A stretch of 64,000 nt of DNA from Luidia sarsii (taxonomy: Eukaryota > Echinodermata > Asteroidea > Paxillosida > Luidiidae): the NCBI GenBank assembly GCA_949987565.1, contig OX465114.1, positions 7,098,933 to 7,162,932 on the forward strand, in the 5' to 3' direction. Position numbers and translations under genes: made by a program. Shown here one piece after another: positions 37,190-49,663 of the stretch (positions are counted from its first letter, which is position 1; every line of letters begins with the position of its first letter). Under the pieces are notes generated by a model. That model was not told where the DNA came from. It made no database searches and saw only the letters and a list, made by a program, of their open reading frames with translations.

Positions 37190-38113
37190 GCTTGATCATA
37201 AAATCATCATACTGTGTTCGATTTCAGATTTATCACTACTGATGGATAGATCTTTCCAAGGCCTGTTAGCAGGTCAAGTTTAAGCTTCGTCAATATAATA
37301 ATGAAGGAGATATTAACGTGTAAAGTTTATTTTTCTTTCCAGCTGCTGTCCTCCGACTGACTGTTGTGTACTGCTGTCTGCACACACAAGCTGCCTGAGT
37401 GACTGAGGTTGGTTCTTTTTGCTTGATCATAAAATCATCATACTGTGTTCGATTTCAGATTTATCACTACTGATGGATAGATCTTTCCAAGGCCTGTTAG
37501 CAGGTCAAGTTTTAGCTTCGTCAATATAAAAATGAAGGAGATATTAACGTGCAAAGTGTATTTTTCTTTCCAGCTGCTGTCCGCCGACTGACTGTTGTGT
37601 ACTGCTGTCTGCACACACAAGCTGCCTGAGTGACTGAGGTTGGTTCTTTTTGCTTGATCATAAAATCATCATAGTATGTTCGATTTCAGATTTTTCACTG
37701 CTGATGGATAGATCTTTCCAAGGCCTGTTAGCAGGCCAAGTTTTAGCTTCGTCAATATAAAAATGAAGGAGATATTAACGTGCAAAGTTTATTTTTCTTT
37801 CCAGCTGCTGTCCTCCGACTGACTGTTGTGTACTGCTGTCTGCAAACACAAGCTGCCTGAGTGACTGAGGTTGGTTCTTTTTGCTTGATCATAAAATCAT
37901 CATACTGTGTTCGATTTCAGATTTATCACTACTGATGGATAGATCTTTTCAAGGCCTTTTAGCAGGTCAAGTTTTAGCTTCGTCAATATAAAAATGAAGG
38001 AGATATTAACGTGCAAAGTGTATTTTTCTTTCCAGCTGCTGTCCGCCGACTGACTGTTGTGTACTGCTGTCTGCACACACAAGCTGCCTGAGTGACTGAG
38101 GTTGGTTCTTTTT
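37190..38113 (+). repeat. Four monomers leading into the 21-mer
   Basis: Order: HindIII monomer (AAGCTT at 37282), ttatcactac, agtatg/ctgcaaac, ggccttttag with atcttttc. It parallels 27719-28642, except that the last monomer here is not fused to the gactgttttg class. No gene is present. Confidence 0.83.
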
Positions 38114-41100
38114 GCTTGATCATAAAATCATCATACTGTGTTCGATTTCAGATTTATCACTACTGATGGATAGATCTTTCCAAGGCCTGTTAGCAGGTCA
38201 AGTTTTAGCTTCGTCAATATAAAAATGAAGGAGATATTAACGTGCAAAGTGTATTTTTCTTTCCAGCTGCTGTCCGCCGACTGACTGTTTAGTACTGCTG
38301 TCTGCACACACAAGCTGCCTGAGTGACTGAGGTTGGTTCTTTTTACTTGATCATAAAATCATCATAGTATGTTCGATTTCAGATTTTTCACTGCTGATGG
38401 ATAGATCTTTCCAAGGCCTGTTAGCAGGCCAAGTTTTAGCTTCGTCAATATAATAATGAAGGAGATATTAACGTGCAAAGTTTATTTTTCTTTCCAGCTG
38501 CTGTCCTCCGACTGACTGTTGTGTACTGCTGTCTGCAAACACAAGCTGCCTGAGTGACTGAGGTTGGTTCTTTTTGCTTGATCATAAAATCATCATACTG
38601 TGTTCGATTTCAGATTTATCACTACTGATGGATAGATCTTTCCAAGGCCTGTTAGCAGGTCAAGTTTAAGCTTCGTCAATATAATAATGAAGGAGATATT
38701 AACGTGTAAAGTTTATTTTTCTTTCCAGCTGCTGTCCTCCGACTGACTGTTGTGTACTGCTGTCTGCACACACAAGCTGCCTGAGTGACTGAGGTTGGTT
38801 CTTTTTGCTTGATCATAAAATCATCATACTGTGTTCGATTTCAGATTTATCACTACTGATGGATAGATCTTTCCAAGGCCTGTTAGCAGGTCAAGTTTTA
38901 GCTTCGTCAATATAAAAATGAAGGAGATATTAACGTGCAAAGTGTATTTTTCTTTCCAGCTGCTGTCCGCCGACTGACTGTTTAGTACTGCTGTCTGCAC
39001 ACACAAGCTGCCTGAGTGACTGAGGTTGGTTCTTTTTACTTGATCATAAAATCATCATAGTATGTTCGATTTCAGATTTTTCACTGCTGATGGATAGATC
39101 TTTCCAAGGCCTGTTAGCAGGCCAAGTTTTAGCTTCGTCAATATAATAATGAAGGAGATATTAACGTGCAAAGTTTATTTTTCTTTCCAGCTGCTGTCCT
39201 CCGACTGACTGTTGTGTACTGCTGTCTGCAAACACAAGCTGCCTGAGTGACTGAGGTTGGTTCTTTTTGCTTGATCATAAAATCATCATACTGTGTTCGA
39301 TTTCAGATTTATCACTACTGATGGATAGATCTTTCCAAGGCCTGTTAGCAGGTCAAGTTTAAGCTTCGTCAATATAATAATGAAGGAGATATTAACGTGT
39401 AAAGTTTATTTTTCTTTCCAGCTGCTGTCCTCCGACTGACTGTTGTGTACTGCTGTCTGCACACACAAGCTGCCTGAGTGACTGAGGTTGGTTCTTTTTG
39501 CTTGATCATAAAATCATCATACTGTGTTCGATTTCAGATTTATCACTACTGATGGATAGATCTTTCCAAGGCCTGTTAGCAGGTCAAGTTTTAGCTTCGT
39601 CAATATAAAAATGAAGGAGATATTAACGTGCAAAGTGTATTTTTCTTTCCAGCTGCTGTCCGCCGACTGACTGTTGTGTACTGCTGTCTGCACACACAAG
39701 CTGCCTGAGTGACTGAGGTTGGTTCTTTTTGCTTGATCATAAAATCATCATAGTATGTTCGATTTCAGATTTTTCACTGCTGATGGATAGATCTTTCCAA
39801 GGCCTGTTAGCAGGCCAAGTTTTAGCTTCGTCAATATAAAAATGAAGGAGATATTAACGTGCAAAGTTTATTTTTCTTTCCAGCTGCTGTCCTCCGACTG
39901 ACTGTTGTGTACTGCTGTCTGCAAACACAAGCTGCCTGAGTGACTGAGGTTGGTTCTTTTTGCTTGATCATAAAATCATCATACTGTGTTTGATTTCAGA
40001 TTTATCACTACTGATGGATAGATCTTTTCAAGGCCTTTTAGCAGGTCAAGTTTTAGCTTCGTCAATATAAAAATGAAGGAGATATTAACGTGCAAAGTGT
40101 ATTTTTCTTTCCAGCTGCTGTCCGCCGACTGACTGTTGTGTACTGCTGTCTGCACACACAAGCTGCCTGAGTGACTGAGGTTGGTTCTTTTTGCTTGATA
40201 ATAAAATCATCATACTGTGTTCGATTTCAGATTTTTCACTGCTGATGGATAGATCTTTCCAAGGCCTGTTAGCAGGTCAAGTTTTAGCTTCGTCAATATA
40301 AAAATGAAGGAGATATTAACGTGCAAAGTGTATTTTTCTTTCCAGCTGCTGTCCGCCGACTGACTGTTGTGTACTGCTGTCTGCACACACAAGCTGCCTG
40401 AGTGACTGAGGTTGGTTCTTTTTGCTTGATCATAAAATCATCATACTGTGTTCGATTTCAGATTTATCACTACTGATGGATAGATCTTTCCAAGGCCTGT
40501 TAGCAGGTCAAGTTTTAGCTTCGTCAATATAAAAATGAAGGAGATATTAACGTGCAAAGTGTATTTTTCTTTCCAGCTGCTGTCCGCCGACTGACTGTTG
40601 TGTACTGCTGTCTGCACACACAAGCTGCCTGAGTGACTGAGGTTGGTTCTTTTTGCTTGATCATAAAATCATCATACTTTGTTTGATTTCAGATTTTTCA
40701 CTACTGATGGATAGATCTTTTCAGGGCCTGTTAGCAGGTCAAGTTTTAGCTTCGTCAATATAAAAATGAAGGAGATATTAACGTGCAAAGTGTATTTTTC
40801 TTTCCAGCTGCTGTCCGCCGACTGACTGTTGTGTACTGCTGTCTGCACACACAAGCTGCCTGAGTGACTGAGGTTGGTTCTTTTTGCTTGATCATAAAAT
40901 CATCATACTGTGTTCGATTTCAGATTTATCACTACTGATGGATAGATCTTTCCAAGGCCTGTTAGCAGGTCAAGTTTTAGCTTCGTCAATATAAAAATGA
41001 AGGAGATATTAACGTGCAAAGTGTATTTTTCTTTCCAGCTGCTGTCCGCCGACTGACTGTTTTGTACTGCTGTCTGCACACACAAGCTGCCTGAGTGACT

Positions 41101-42964
41101 GAGGTTGGTTCTTTTTACTTGATCATAAAATCATCATAGTATGTTCGATTTCAGATTTTTCACTGCTGATGGATAGATCTTTCCAAGGCCTGTTAGCAGG
41201 CCAAGTTTTAGCTTCGTCAATATAATAATGAAGGAGATATTAACGTGCAAAGTTTATTTTTCTTTCCAGCTGCTGTCCTCCGACTGACTGTTGTGTACTG
41301 CTGTCTGCAAACACAAGCTGCCTGAGTGACTGAGGTTGGTTCTTTTTGCTTGATCATAAAATCATCATACTGTGTTCGATTTCAGATTTATCACTACTGA
41401 TGGATAGATCTTTCCAAGGCCTGTTAGCAGGTCAAGTTTAAGCTTCGTCAATATAATAATGAAGGAGATATTAACGTGTAAAGTTTATTTTTCTTTCCAG
41501 CTGCTGTCCTCCGACTGACTGTTGTGTACTGCTGTCTGCACACACAAGCTGCCTGAGTGACTGAGGTTGGTTCTTTTTGCTTGATCATAAAATCATCATA
41601 CTGTGTTCGATTTCAGATTTATCACTACTGATGGATAGATCTTTCCAAGGCCTGTTAGCAGGTCAAGTTTTAGCTTCGTCAATATAAAAATGAAGGAGAT
41701 ATTAACGTGCAAAGTGTATTTTTCTTTCCAGCTGCTGTCCGCCGACTGACTGTTGTGTACTGCTGTCTGCACACACAAGCTGCCTGAGTGACTGAGGTTG
41801 GTTCTTTTTGCTTGATCATAAAATCATCATAGTATGTTCGATTTCAGATTTTTCACTGCTGATGGATAGATCTTTCCAAGGCCTGTTAGCAGGCCAAGTT
41901 TTAGCTTCGTCAATATAAAAATGAAGGAGATATTAACGTGCAAAGTTTATTTTTCTTTCCAGCTGCTGTCCTCCGACTGACTGTTGTGTACTGCTGTCTG
42001 CAAACACAAGCTGCCTGAGTGACTGAGGTTGGTTCTTTTTGCTTGATCATAAAATCATCATACTGTGTTCGATTTCAGATTTATCACTACTGATGGATAG
42101 ATCTTTTCAAGGCCTTTTAGCAGGTCAAGTTTTAGCTTCGTCAATATAAAAATGAAGGAGATATTAACGTGCAAAGTGTATTTTTCTTTCCAGCTGCTGT
42201 CCGCCGACTGACTGTTGTGTACTGCTGTCTGCACACACAAGCTGCCTGAGTGACTGAGGTTGGTTCTTTTTGCTTGATAATAAAATCATCATACTGTGTT
42301 CGATTTCAGATTTTTCACTGCTGATGGATAGATCTTTCCAAGGCCTGTTAGCAGGTCAAGTTTTAGCTTCGTCAATATAAAAATGAAGGAGATATTAACG
42401 TGCAAAGTGTAATTTTCTTTCCAGCTGCTGTCCGCCGACTGACTGTTGTGTACTGCTGTCTGCACACACAAGCTGCCTGAGTGACTGAGGTTGGTTCTTT
42501 TTGCTTGATCATAAAATCATCATACTGTGTTCGATTTCAGATTTATCACTACTGATGGATAGATCTTTCCAAGGCCTGTTAGCAGGTCAAGTTTTAGCTT
42601 CGTCAATATAAAAATGAAGGAGATATTAACGTGCAAAGTGTATTTTTCTTTCCAGCTGCTGTCCGCCGACTGACTGTTGTGTACTGCTGTCTGCACACAC
42701 AAGCTGCCTGAGTGACTGAGGTTGGTTCTTTTTGCTTGATCATAAAATCATCATACTTTGTTTGATTTCAGATTTTTCACTACTGATGGATAGATCTTTT
42801 CAGGGCCTGTTAGCAGGTCAAGTTTTAGCTTCGTCAATATAAAAATGAAGGAGATATTAACGTGCAAAGTGTATTTTTCTTTCCAGCTGCTGTCCGCCGA
42901 CTGACTGTTGTGTACTGCTGTCTGCACACACAAGCTGCCTGAGTGACTGAGGTTGGTTCTTTTT
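38114..42964 (+). repeat. 21-monomer HOR, 4,851 bp, copy 1
   Basis: Contains two 3-mers (gactgtttag, acttgatc/ctgcaaac, HindIII) at 38114-38806 and 38807-39499, two further monomers, a full 9-mer (39962-42040), and the first four monomers of another (42041-42964). The order is repeated without exception from 42965. Private base cases such as tgtttgatttcag in the ggccttttag monomer at 39962 recur exactly 4,851 bp later at 44813, but not at 42041. The 21-mer is therefore a real unit above the 9-mer. Confidence 0.92.
39962..42040 (+). repeat. 9-monomer HOR, 2,079 bp, complete copy
   Basis: Order: ggccttttag/atcttttc, gataata, ttatcactac, ctttgtttg/ttcagggcc, gactgttttg, acttgatc/ctgcaaac, HindIII (AAGCTT at 41440), ttatcactac, agtatg/aaaaatg/ctgcaaac. 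This is the cleanest round of the sub-unit inside the 21-mer and serves as reference for the shortened rounds at 28412 and 37883. Confidence 0.9.
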
Positions 42965-44812
42965 GCTTGATCATAAAATCATCATACTGTGTTCGATTTC
43001 AGATTTATCACTACTGATGGATAGATCTTTCCAAGGCCTGTTAGCAGGTCAAGTTTTAGCTTCGTCAATATAAAAATGAAGGAGATATTAACGTGCAAAG
43101 TGTATTTTTCTTTCCAGCTGCTGTCCGCCGACTGACTGTTTAGTACTGCTGTCTGCACACACAAGCTGCCTGAGTGACTGAGGTTGGTTCTTTTTACTTG
43201 ATCATAAAATCATCATAGTATGTTCGATTTCAGATTTTTCACTGCTGATGGATAGATCTTTCCAAGGCCTGTTAGCAGGCCAAGTTTTAGCTTCGTCAAT
43301 ATAATAATGAAGGAGATATTAACGTGCAAAGTTTATTTTTCTTTCCAGCTGCTGTCCTCCGACTGACTGTTGTGTACTGCTGTCTGCAAACACAAGCTGC
43401 CTGAGTGACTGAGGTTGGTTCTTTTTGCTTGATCATAAAATCATCATACTGTGTTCGATTTCAGATTTATCACTACTGATGGATAGATCTTTCCAAGGCC
43501 TGTTAGCAGGTCAAGTTTAAGCTTCGTCAATATAATAATGAAGGAGATATTAACGTGTAAAGTTTATTTTTCTTTCCAGCTGCTGTCCTCCGACTGACTG
43601 TTGTGTACTGCTGTCTGCACACACAAGCTGCCTGAGTGACTGAGGTTGGTTCTTTTTGCTTGATCATAAAATCATCATACTGTGTTCGATTTCAGATTTA
43701 TCACTACTGATGGATAGATCTTTCCAAGGCCTGTTAGCAGGTCAAGTTTTAGCTTCGTCAATATAAAAATGAAGGAGATATTAACGTGCAAAGTGTATTT
43801 TTCTTTCCAGCTGCTGTCCGCCGACTGACTGTTTAGTACTGCTGTCTGCACACACAAGCTGCCTGAGTGACTGAGGTTGGTTCTTTTTACTTGATCATAA
43901 AATCATCATAGTATGTTCGATTTCAGATTTTTCACTGCTGATGGATAGATCTTTCCAAGGCCTGTTAGCAGGCCAAGTTTTAGCTTCGTCAATATAATAA
44001 TGAAGGAGATATTAACGTGCAAAGTTTATTTTTCTTTCCAGCTGCTGTCCTCCGACTGACTGTTGTGTACTGCTGTCTGCAAACACAAGCTGCCTGAGTG
44101 ACTGAGGTTGGTTCTTTTTGCTTGATCATAAAATCATCATACTGTGTTCGATTTCAGATTTATCACTACTGATGGATAGATCTTTCCAAGGCCTGTTAGC
44201 AGGTCAAGTTTAAGCTTCGTCAATATAATAATGAAGGAGATATTAACGTGTAAAGTTTATTTTTCTTTCCAGCTGCTGTCCTCCGACTGACTGTTGTGTA
44301 CTGCTGTCTGCACACACAAGCTGCCTGAGTGACTGAGGTTGGTTCTTTTTGCTTGATCATAAAATCATCATACTGTGTTCGATTTCAGATTTATCACTAC
44401 TGATGGATAGATCTTTCCAAGGCCTGTTAGCAGGTCAAGTTTTAGCTTCGTCAATATAAAAATGAAGGAGATATTAACGTGCAAAGTGTATTTTTCTTTC
44501 CAGCTGCTGTCCGCCGACTGACTGTTGTGTACTGCTGTCTGCACACACAAGCTGCCTGAGTGACTGAGGTTGGTTCTTTTTGCTTGATCATAAAATCATC
44601 ATAGTATGTTCGATTTCAGATTTTTCACTGCTGATGGATAGATCTTTCCAAGGCCTGTTAGCAGGCCAAGTTTTAGCTTCGTCAATATAAAAATGAAGGA
44701 GATATTAACGTGCAAAGTTTATTTTTCTTTCCAGCTGCTGTCCTCCGACTGACTGTTGTGTACTGCTGTCTGCAAACACAAGCTGCCTGAGTGACTGAGG
44801 TTGGTTCTTTTT
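42041..44812 (+). repeat. 9-mer round expanded to 12 monomers
   Basis: Same order as 39962-42040, but the trio gactgtttag, acttgatc/ctgcaaac, HindIII is present twice (42965-43657 and 43658-44350), adding exactly 693 bp. The fifth class reads gactgtttag here and gactgttttg in the flanking rounds. A private tgtaattttc lies near 42410. Confidence 0.9.
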
Positions 44813-46660
44813 GCTTGATCATAAAATCATCATACTGTGTTTGATTTCAGATTTATCACTACTGATGGATAGATCTTTTCAAGGCCTTTTAGCAGGTCAA
44901 GTTTTAGCTTCGTCAATATAAAAATGAAGGAGATATTAACGTGCAAAGTGTATTTTTCTTTCCAGCTGCTGTCCGCCGACTGACTGTTGTGTACTGCTGT
45001 CTGCACACACAAGCTGCCTGAGTGACTGAGGTTGGTTCTTTTTGCTTGATAATAAAATCATCATACTGTGTTCGATTTCAGATTTTTCACTGCTGATGGA
45101 TAGATCTTTCCAAGGCCTGTTAGCAGGTCAAGTTTTAGCTTCGTCAATATAAAAATGAAGGAGATATTAACGTGCAAAGTGTATTTTTCTTTCCAGCTGC
45201 TGTCCGCCGACTGACTGTTGTGTACTGCTGTCTGCACACACAAGCTGCCTGAGTGACTGAGGTTGGTTCTTTTTGCTTGATCATAAAATCATCATACTGT
45301 GTTCGATTTCAGATTTATCACTACTGATGGATAGATCTTTCCAAGGCCTGTTAGCAGGTCAAGTTTTAGCTTCGTCAATATAAAAATGAAGGAGATATTA
45401 ACGTGCAAAGTGTATTTTTCTTTCCAGCTGCTGTCCGCCGACTGACTGTTGTGTACTGCTGTCTGCACACACAAGCTGCCTGAGTGACTGAGGTTGGTTC
45501 TTTTTGCTTGATCATAAAATCATCATACTTTGTTTGATTTCAGATTTTTCACTACTGATGGATAGATCTTTTCAGGGCCTGTTAGCAGGTCAAGTTTTAG
45601 CTTCGTCAATATAAAAATGAAGGAGATATTAACGTGCAAAGTGTATTTTTCTTTCCAGCTGCTGTCCGCCGACTGACTGTTGTGTACTGCTGTCTGCACA
45701 CACAAGCTGCCTGAGTGACTGAGGTTGGTTCTTTTTGCTTGATCATAAAATCATCATACTGTGTTCGATTTCAGATTTATCACTACTGATGGATAGATCT
45801 TTCCAAGGCCTGTTAGCAGGTCAAGTTTTAGCTTCGTCAATATAAAAATGAAGGAGATATTAACGTGCAAAGTGTATTTTTCTTTCCAGCTGCTGTCCGC
45901 CGACTGACTGTTTTGTACTGCTGTCTGCACACACAAGCTGCCTGAGTGACTGAGGTTGGTTCTTTTTACTTGATCATAAAATCATCATAGTATGTTCGAT
46001 TTCAGATTTTTCACTGCTGATGGATAGATCTTTCCAAGGCCTGTTAGCAGGCCAAGTTTTAGCTTCGTCAATATAATAATGAAGGAGATATTAACGTGCA
46101 AAGTTTATTTTTCTTTCCAGCTGCTGTCCTCCGACTGACTGTTGTGTACTGCTGTCTGCAAACACAAGCTGCCTGAGTGACTGAGGTTGGTTCTTTTTGC
46201 TTGATCATAAAATCATCATACTGTGTTCGATTTCAGATTTATCACTACTGATGGATAGATCTTTCCAAGGCCTGTTAGCAGGTCAAGTTTAAGCTTCGTC
46301 AATATAATAATGAAGGAGATATTAACGTGTAAAGTTTATTTTTCTTTCCAGCTGCTGTCCTCCGACTGACTGTTGTGTACTGCTGTCTGCACACACAAGC
46401 TGCCTGAGTGACTGAGGTTGGTTCTTTTTGCTTGATCATAAAATCATCATACTGTGTTCGATTTCAGATTTATCACTACTGATGGATAGATCTTTCCAAG
46501 GCCTGTTAGCAGGTCAAGTTTTAGCTTCGTCAATATAAAAATGAAGGAGATATTAACGTGCAAAGTGTATTTTTCTTTCCAGCTGCTGTCCGCCGACTGA
46601 CTGTTGTGTACTGCTGTCTGCACACACAAGCTGCCTGAGTGACTGAGGTTGGTTCTTTTT
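42965..46660 (+). repeat. 21-monomer HOR, copy 2, first 16 monomers
   Basis: Follows 38114-41809 monomer for monomer for 3,696 bp and stops at 46,660, where the array changes to another family of classes. The missing five monomers and the sharp switch mark a recombination junction or a possible assembly join. Confidence 0.9.
44813..46660 (+). repeat. 9-mer round, eight monomers, cut by the domain switch
   Basis: Matches the first eight monomers of 39962-42040, including tgtttgatttcag in the first and the HindIII site (46291) in the seventh. The ninth (agtatg/ctgcaaac) is absent and replaced by the actaatgg class at 46661. Confidence 0.88.
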
Positions 46661-47584
46661 GCTTGATCATAAAATCATCATAGTATGTTCGATTTCAGAT
46701 TTATCACTACTAATGGATAGATCTTTCCAAGGCCTGTTAGCAGGTCAAGTTTTAGCTTCGTCAATATAAAAATTAAGGAGATATTAACGTGCAAAGTGTA
46801 GTTTTCTTTCCAGCTGCTGTCCGCCGACTGACTGTTGTGTACTGCTGTCTGCACACACAAGCTGCCTGAGTGACTGAGGTTGGTTCTTTTTGCTTGATCA
46901 TAAAATCATCATACTGTGTTCGATTTCAGATTTTTCACTGCTGATGGATAGATCTTTCCAAGGCCTGTTAGCAGGTCAAGTTTTAGCTTCGTCAATATAA
47001 AAATGAAGGAGATATTAACGTGCAAAGTGTATTTTTCTTTCCAGCTGCTGTCCGCCGACTGACTGTTGTGTACTGCTGTCTGCACACACAAGCTGCCTAA
47101 GTGACTGAGGTTGGTTCTTTTTGCTTGATCATAAAATCATCATAGTATGTTCGATTTCAGATTTTTCACTGCTGATGGATAGATCTTTCCAAGGCCTGTT
47201 AGCAGGCCAAGTTTTAGCTTCGTCAATATAATAATGAAGGAGATATTAACGTGCAAAGTTTATTTTTCTTTCCAGCTGCTGTCCTCCGACTGACTGTTGT
47301 GTACTGCTGTCTGCACACACAAGCTGCCTAAGTGACTGAGGTTGGTTCTTTTTGCTTGATCATAAAATCATCATACTGTGTTCGATTTCAGATTTTTCAA
47401 CACTGATGGATAGATCTTTTCAAGGCCTGTTAGCAGGCCAAGTTTTAGCTTCGTCAATATAATAATGAAGGAGATATTAACGTGCAAAGTTTATTTTTTT
47501 TTCCAGCTGCTGTCCTCCGACTGACTGTTGTGTACTGCTGTCTGCACACACAAGCTGCCTAAGTGACTGAGGTTGGTTCTTTTT
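46661..47584 (+). repeat. Four monomers of left-domain type after the switch
   Basis: Order: agtatg/actaatgg/aattaagg/gtagttttc, majority type, agtatg/gtttat, caacac/gtttat. It resembles 3233-4387 (less one of the two atcttaac monomers) and, for its first two, 6004-6465. A private run of nine T lies near 47,493-47,501 (tattttttttt in place of tatttttcttt), which leaves the length unchanged. Confidence 0.83.
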
Positions 47585-49663
47585 GCTTGATCGTAAAATC
47601 ATCATACTGTGTTCGATTTCAGATTTTTCAACACTGATGGATAGATCTTTTCAAGGCCTGTTAGCAGGCCAAGTTTTAGCTTCGTCAATATAAAAATGAA
47701 GGAGATATTAACGTGCAAAGTGTATTTTTCTTTCCAGCTGCTGTCCGCCGACTGACTGTTGTGTACTGCTGTCTGCACACACAAGCTGCCTGAGTGACTG
47801 AGGTTGGTTCTTTTTGCTTGATCATAAAATCATCATACTGTGTTCGATTTCAGATTTATCACTACTGATGGATAGATCTTTCCAAGGCCTGTTAGCAGGT
47901 CAAGTTTTAGCTTCGTCAATATAAAAATGAAGGAGATATTAACGTGCAAAGTGTATTTTTCTTTCCAGCTGCTGTCCGCCGACTGACTGTTGTGTACTGC
48001 TGTCTGCACACACAAGCTGCCTAAGTGACTGAGGTTGGTTCTTTTTGCTTGATCATAAAATCATCATAGTATGTTCGATTTCAGATTTTTCACTGCTGAT
48101 GGGTAGATCTTTCCAAGGCCTGTTAGCAGGCCAAGTTTTAGCTTCGTCAATATAATAATGAAGGACATATTAACGTGCAAAGTGTATTTTTCTTTCCAGC
48201 TGCTGTCCGCCGACTGACTGTTGTGTACTGCTGTCTGCACACACAAGCTGCCTGAGTGACTGAGGTTGGTTCTTTTTGCTTGATCATAAAATCATCATAC
48301 TGTGTTCGATTTCAGATTTTTCACTGCTGATGGATAGATCTTTCCAAGGCCTGTTAGCAGGTCAAGTTTTAGCTTCGTCAATATAAAAATGAAGGAGATA
48401 TTAACGTGCAAAGTGTATTTTTCTTTCCAGCTGCTGTCCGCCGACTGACTGTTGTGTACTGCTGTCTGCACACACAAGCTGCCTAAGTGACTGAGGTTGG
48501 TTCTTTTTGCTTAATCATAAAATCATCATAGTATGTTCGATTTCAGATTTTTCACTGCTGATGGATAGATCTTTCCAAGGCCTGTTAGCAGGCCAAGTTT
48601 TAGCTTCGTCAATATAATAATGAAGGAGATATTAACGTGCAAAGTTTATTTTTCTTTCCAGCTGCTGTCCTCCGACTGACTGTTGTGTACTGCTGTCTGC
48701 ACACACAAGCTGCCTAAGTGACTGAGGTTGGTTCTTTTTGCTTGATCGTAAAATCATCATACTGTGTTCGATTTCAGATTTTTCAACACTGATGGATAGA
48801 TCTTTTCAAGGCCTGTTAGCAGGCCAAGTTTTAGCTTCGTCAATATAAAAATGAAGGAGATATTAACGTGCAAAGTGTATTTTTCTTTCCAGCTGCTGTC
48901 CGCCGACTGACTGTTGTGTACTGCTGTCTGCACACACAAGCTGCCTGAGTGACTGAGGTTGGTTCTTTTTGCTTGATCATAAAATCATTATACTGTGTTC
49001 GATTTCAGATTTATCACTACTGATGGATAGATCTTTCCAAGGCCTGTTAGCAGGTCAAGTTTTAGCTTCGTCAATATAAAAATGAAGGAGATATTAACGT
49101 GCAAAGTGTATTTTTCTTTCCAGCTGCTGTCCGCCGACTGACTGTTGTGTACTGCTGTCTGCACACACAAGCTGCCTGAGTGACTGAGGTTGGTTCTTTT
49201 TACTTGATCATAAAATCATCATAGTATGTTTGATTTCAGATTTTTCACTGCTGATGGATAGATCTTTCCAAGGCCTGTTAGCAGGCCAAGTTTTAGCTTC
49301 GTCAATATAATAATGAAGGAGATATTAACGTGCAAAGTTTATTTTTCTTTCCAGCTGCTGTCCTCCGACTGACTGTTGTGTACTGCTGTCTGCACACACA
49401 AGCTGCCTAAGTGACTGAGGTTGGTTCTTTTTGCTTGATCATAAAATCATCATACTGTGTTCGATTTCAGATTTTTCAACACTGATGGATAGATCTTTTC
49501 AAGGCCTGTTAGCAGGCCAAGTTTTAGCTTCGTCAATATAATAATGAAGGAGATATTAACGTGCAAAGTTTATTTTTCTTTCCAGCTGCTGTCCTCCGAC
49601 TGACTGTTGTGTACTGCTGTCTGCACACACAAGCTGCCTAAGTGACTGAGGTTGGTTCTTTTT
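47585..49663 (+). repeat. 9-monomer HOR of the right domain, 2,079 bp, copy 1
   Basis: Order: gatcgta/caacac, ttatcactac, gatgggtag/aaggacat, majority, cttaatc/gtttat, gatcgta/caacac, cattatactg/ttatcactac, acttgatc/gtttat, caacac/gtttat. It is equal in length to the 9-mer of the central domain but made of different classes. The eighth monomer (49202) has gtatgtttg here. Confidence 0.88.

Noticed and set aside
47490..47505. Run of nine T as an indel or sequencing slip
   Set aside because: The monomer is still 231 bp. The run comes from a C-to-T substitution, so it is not a length error.
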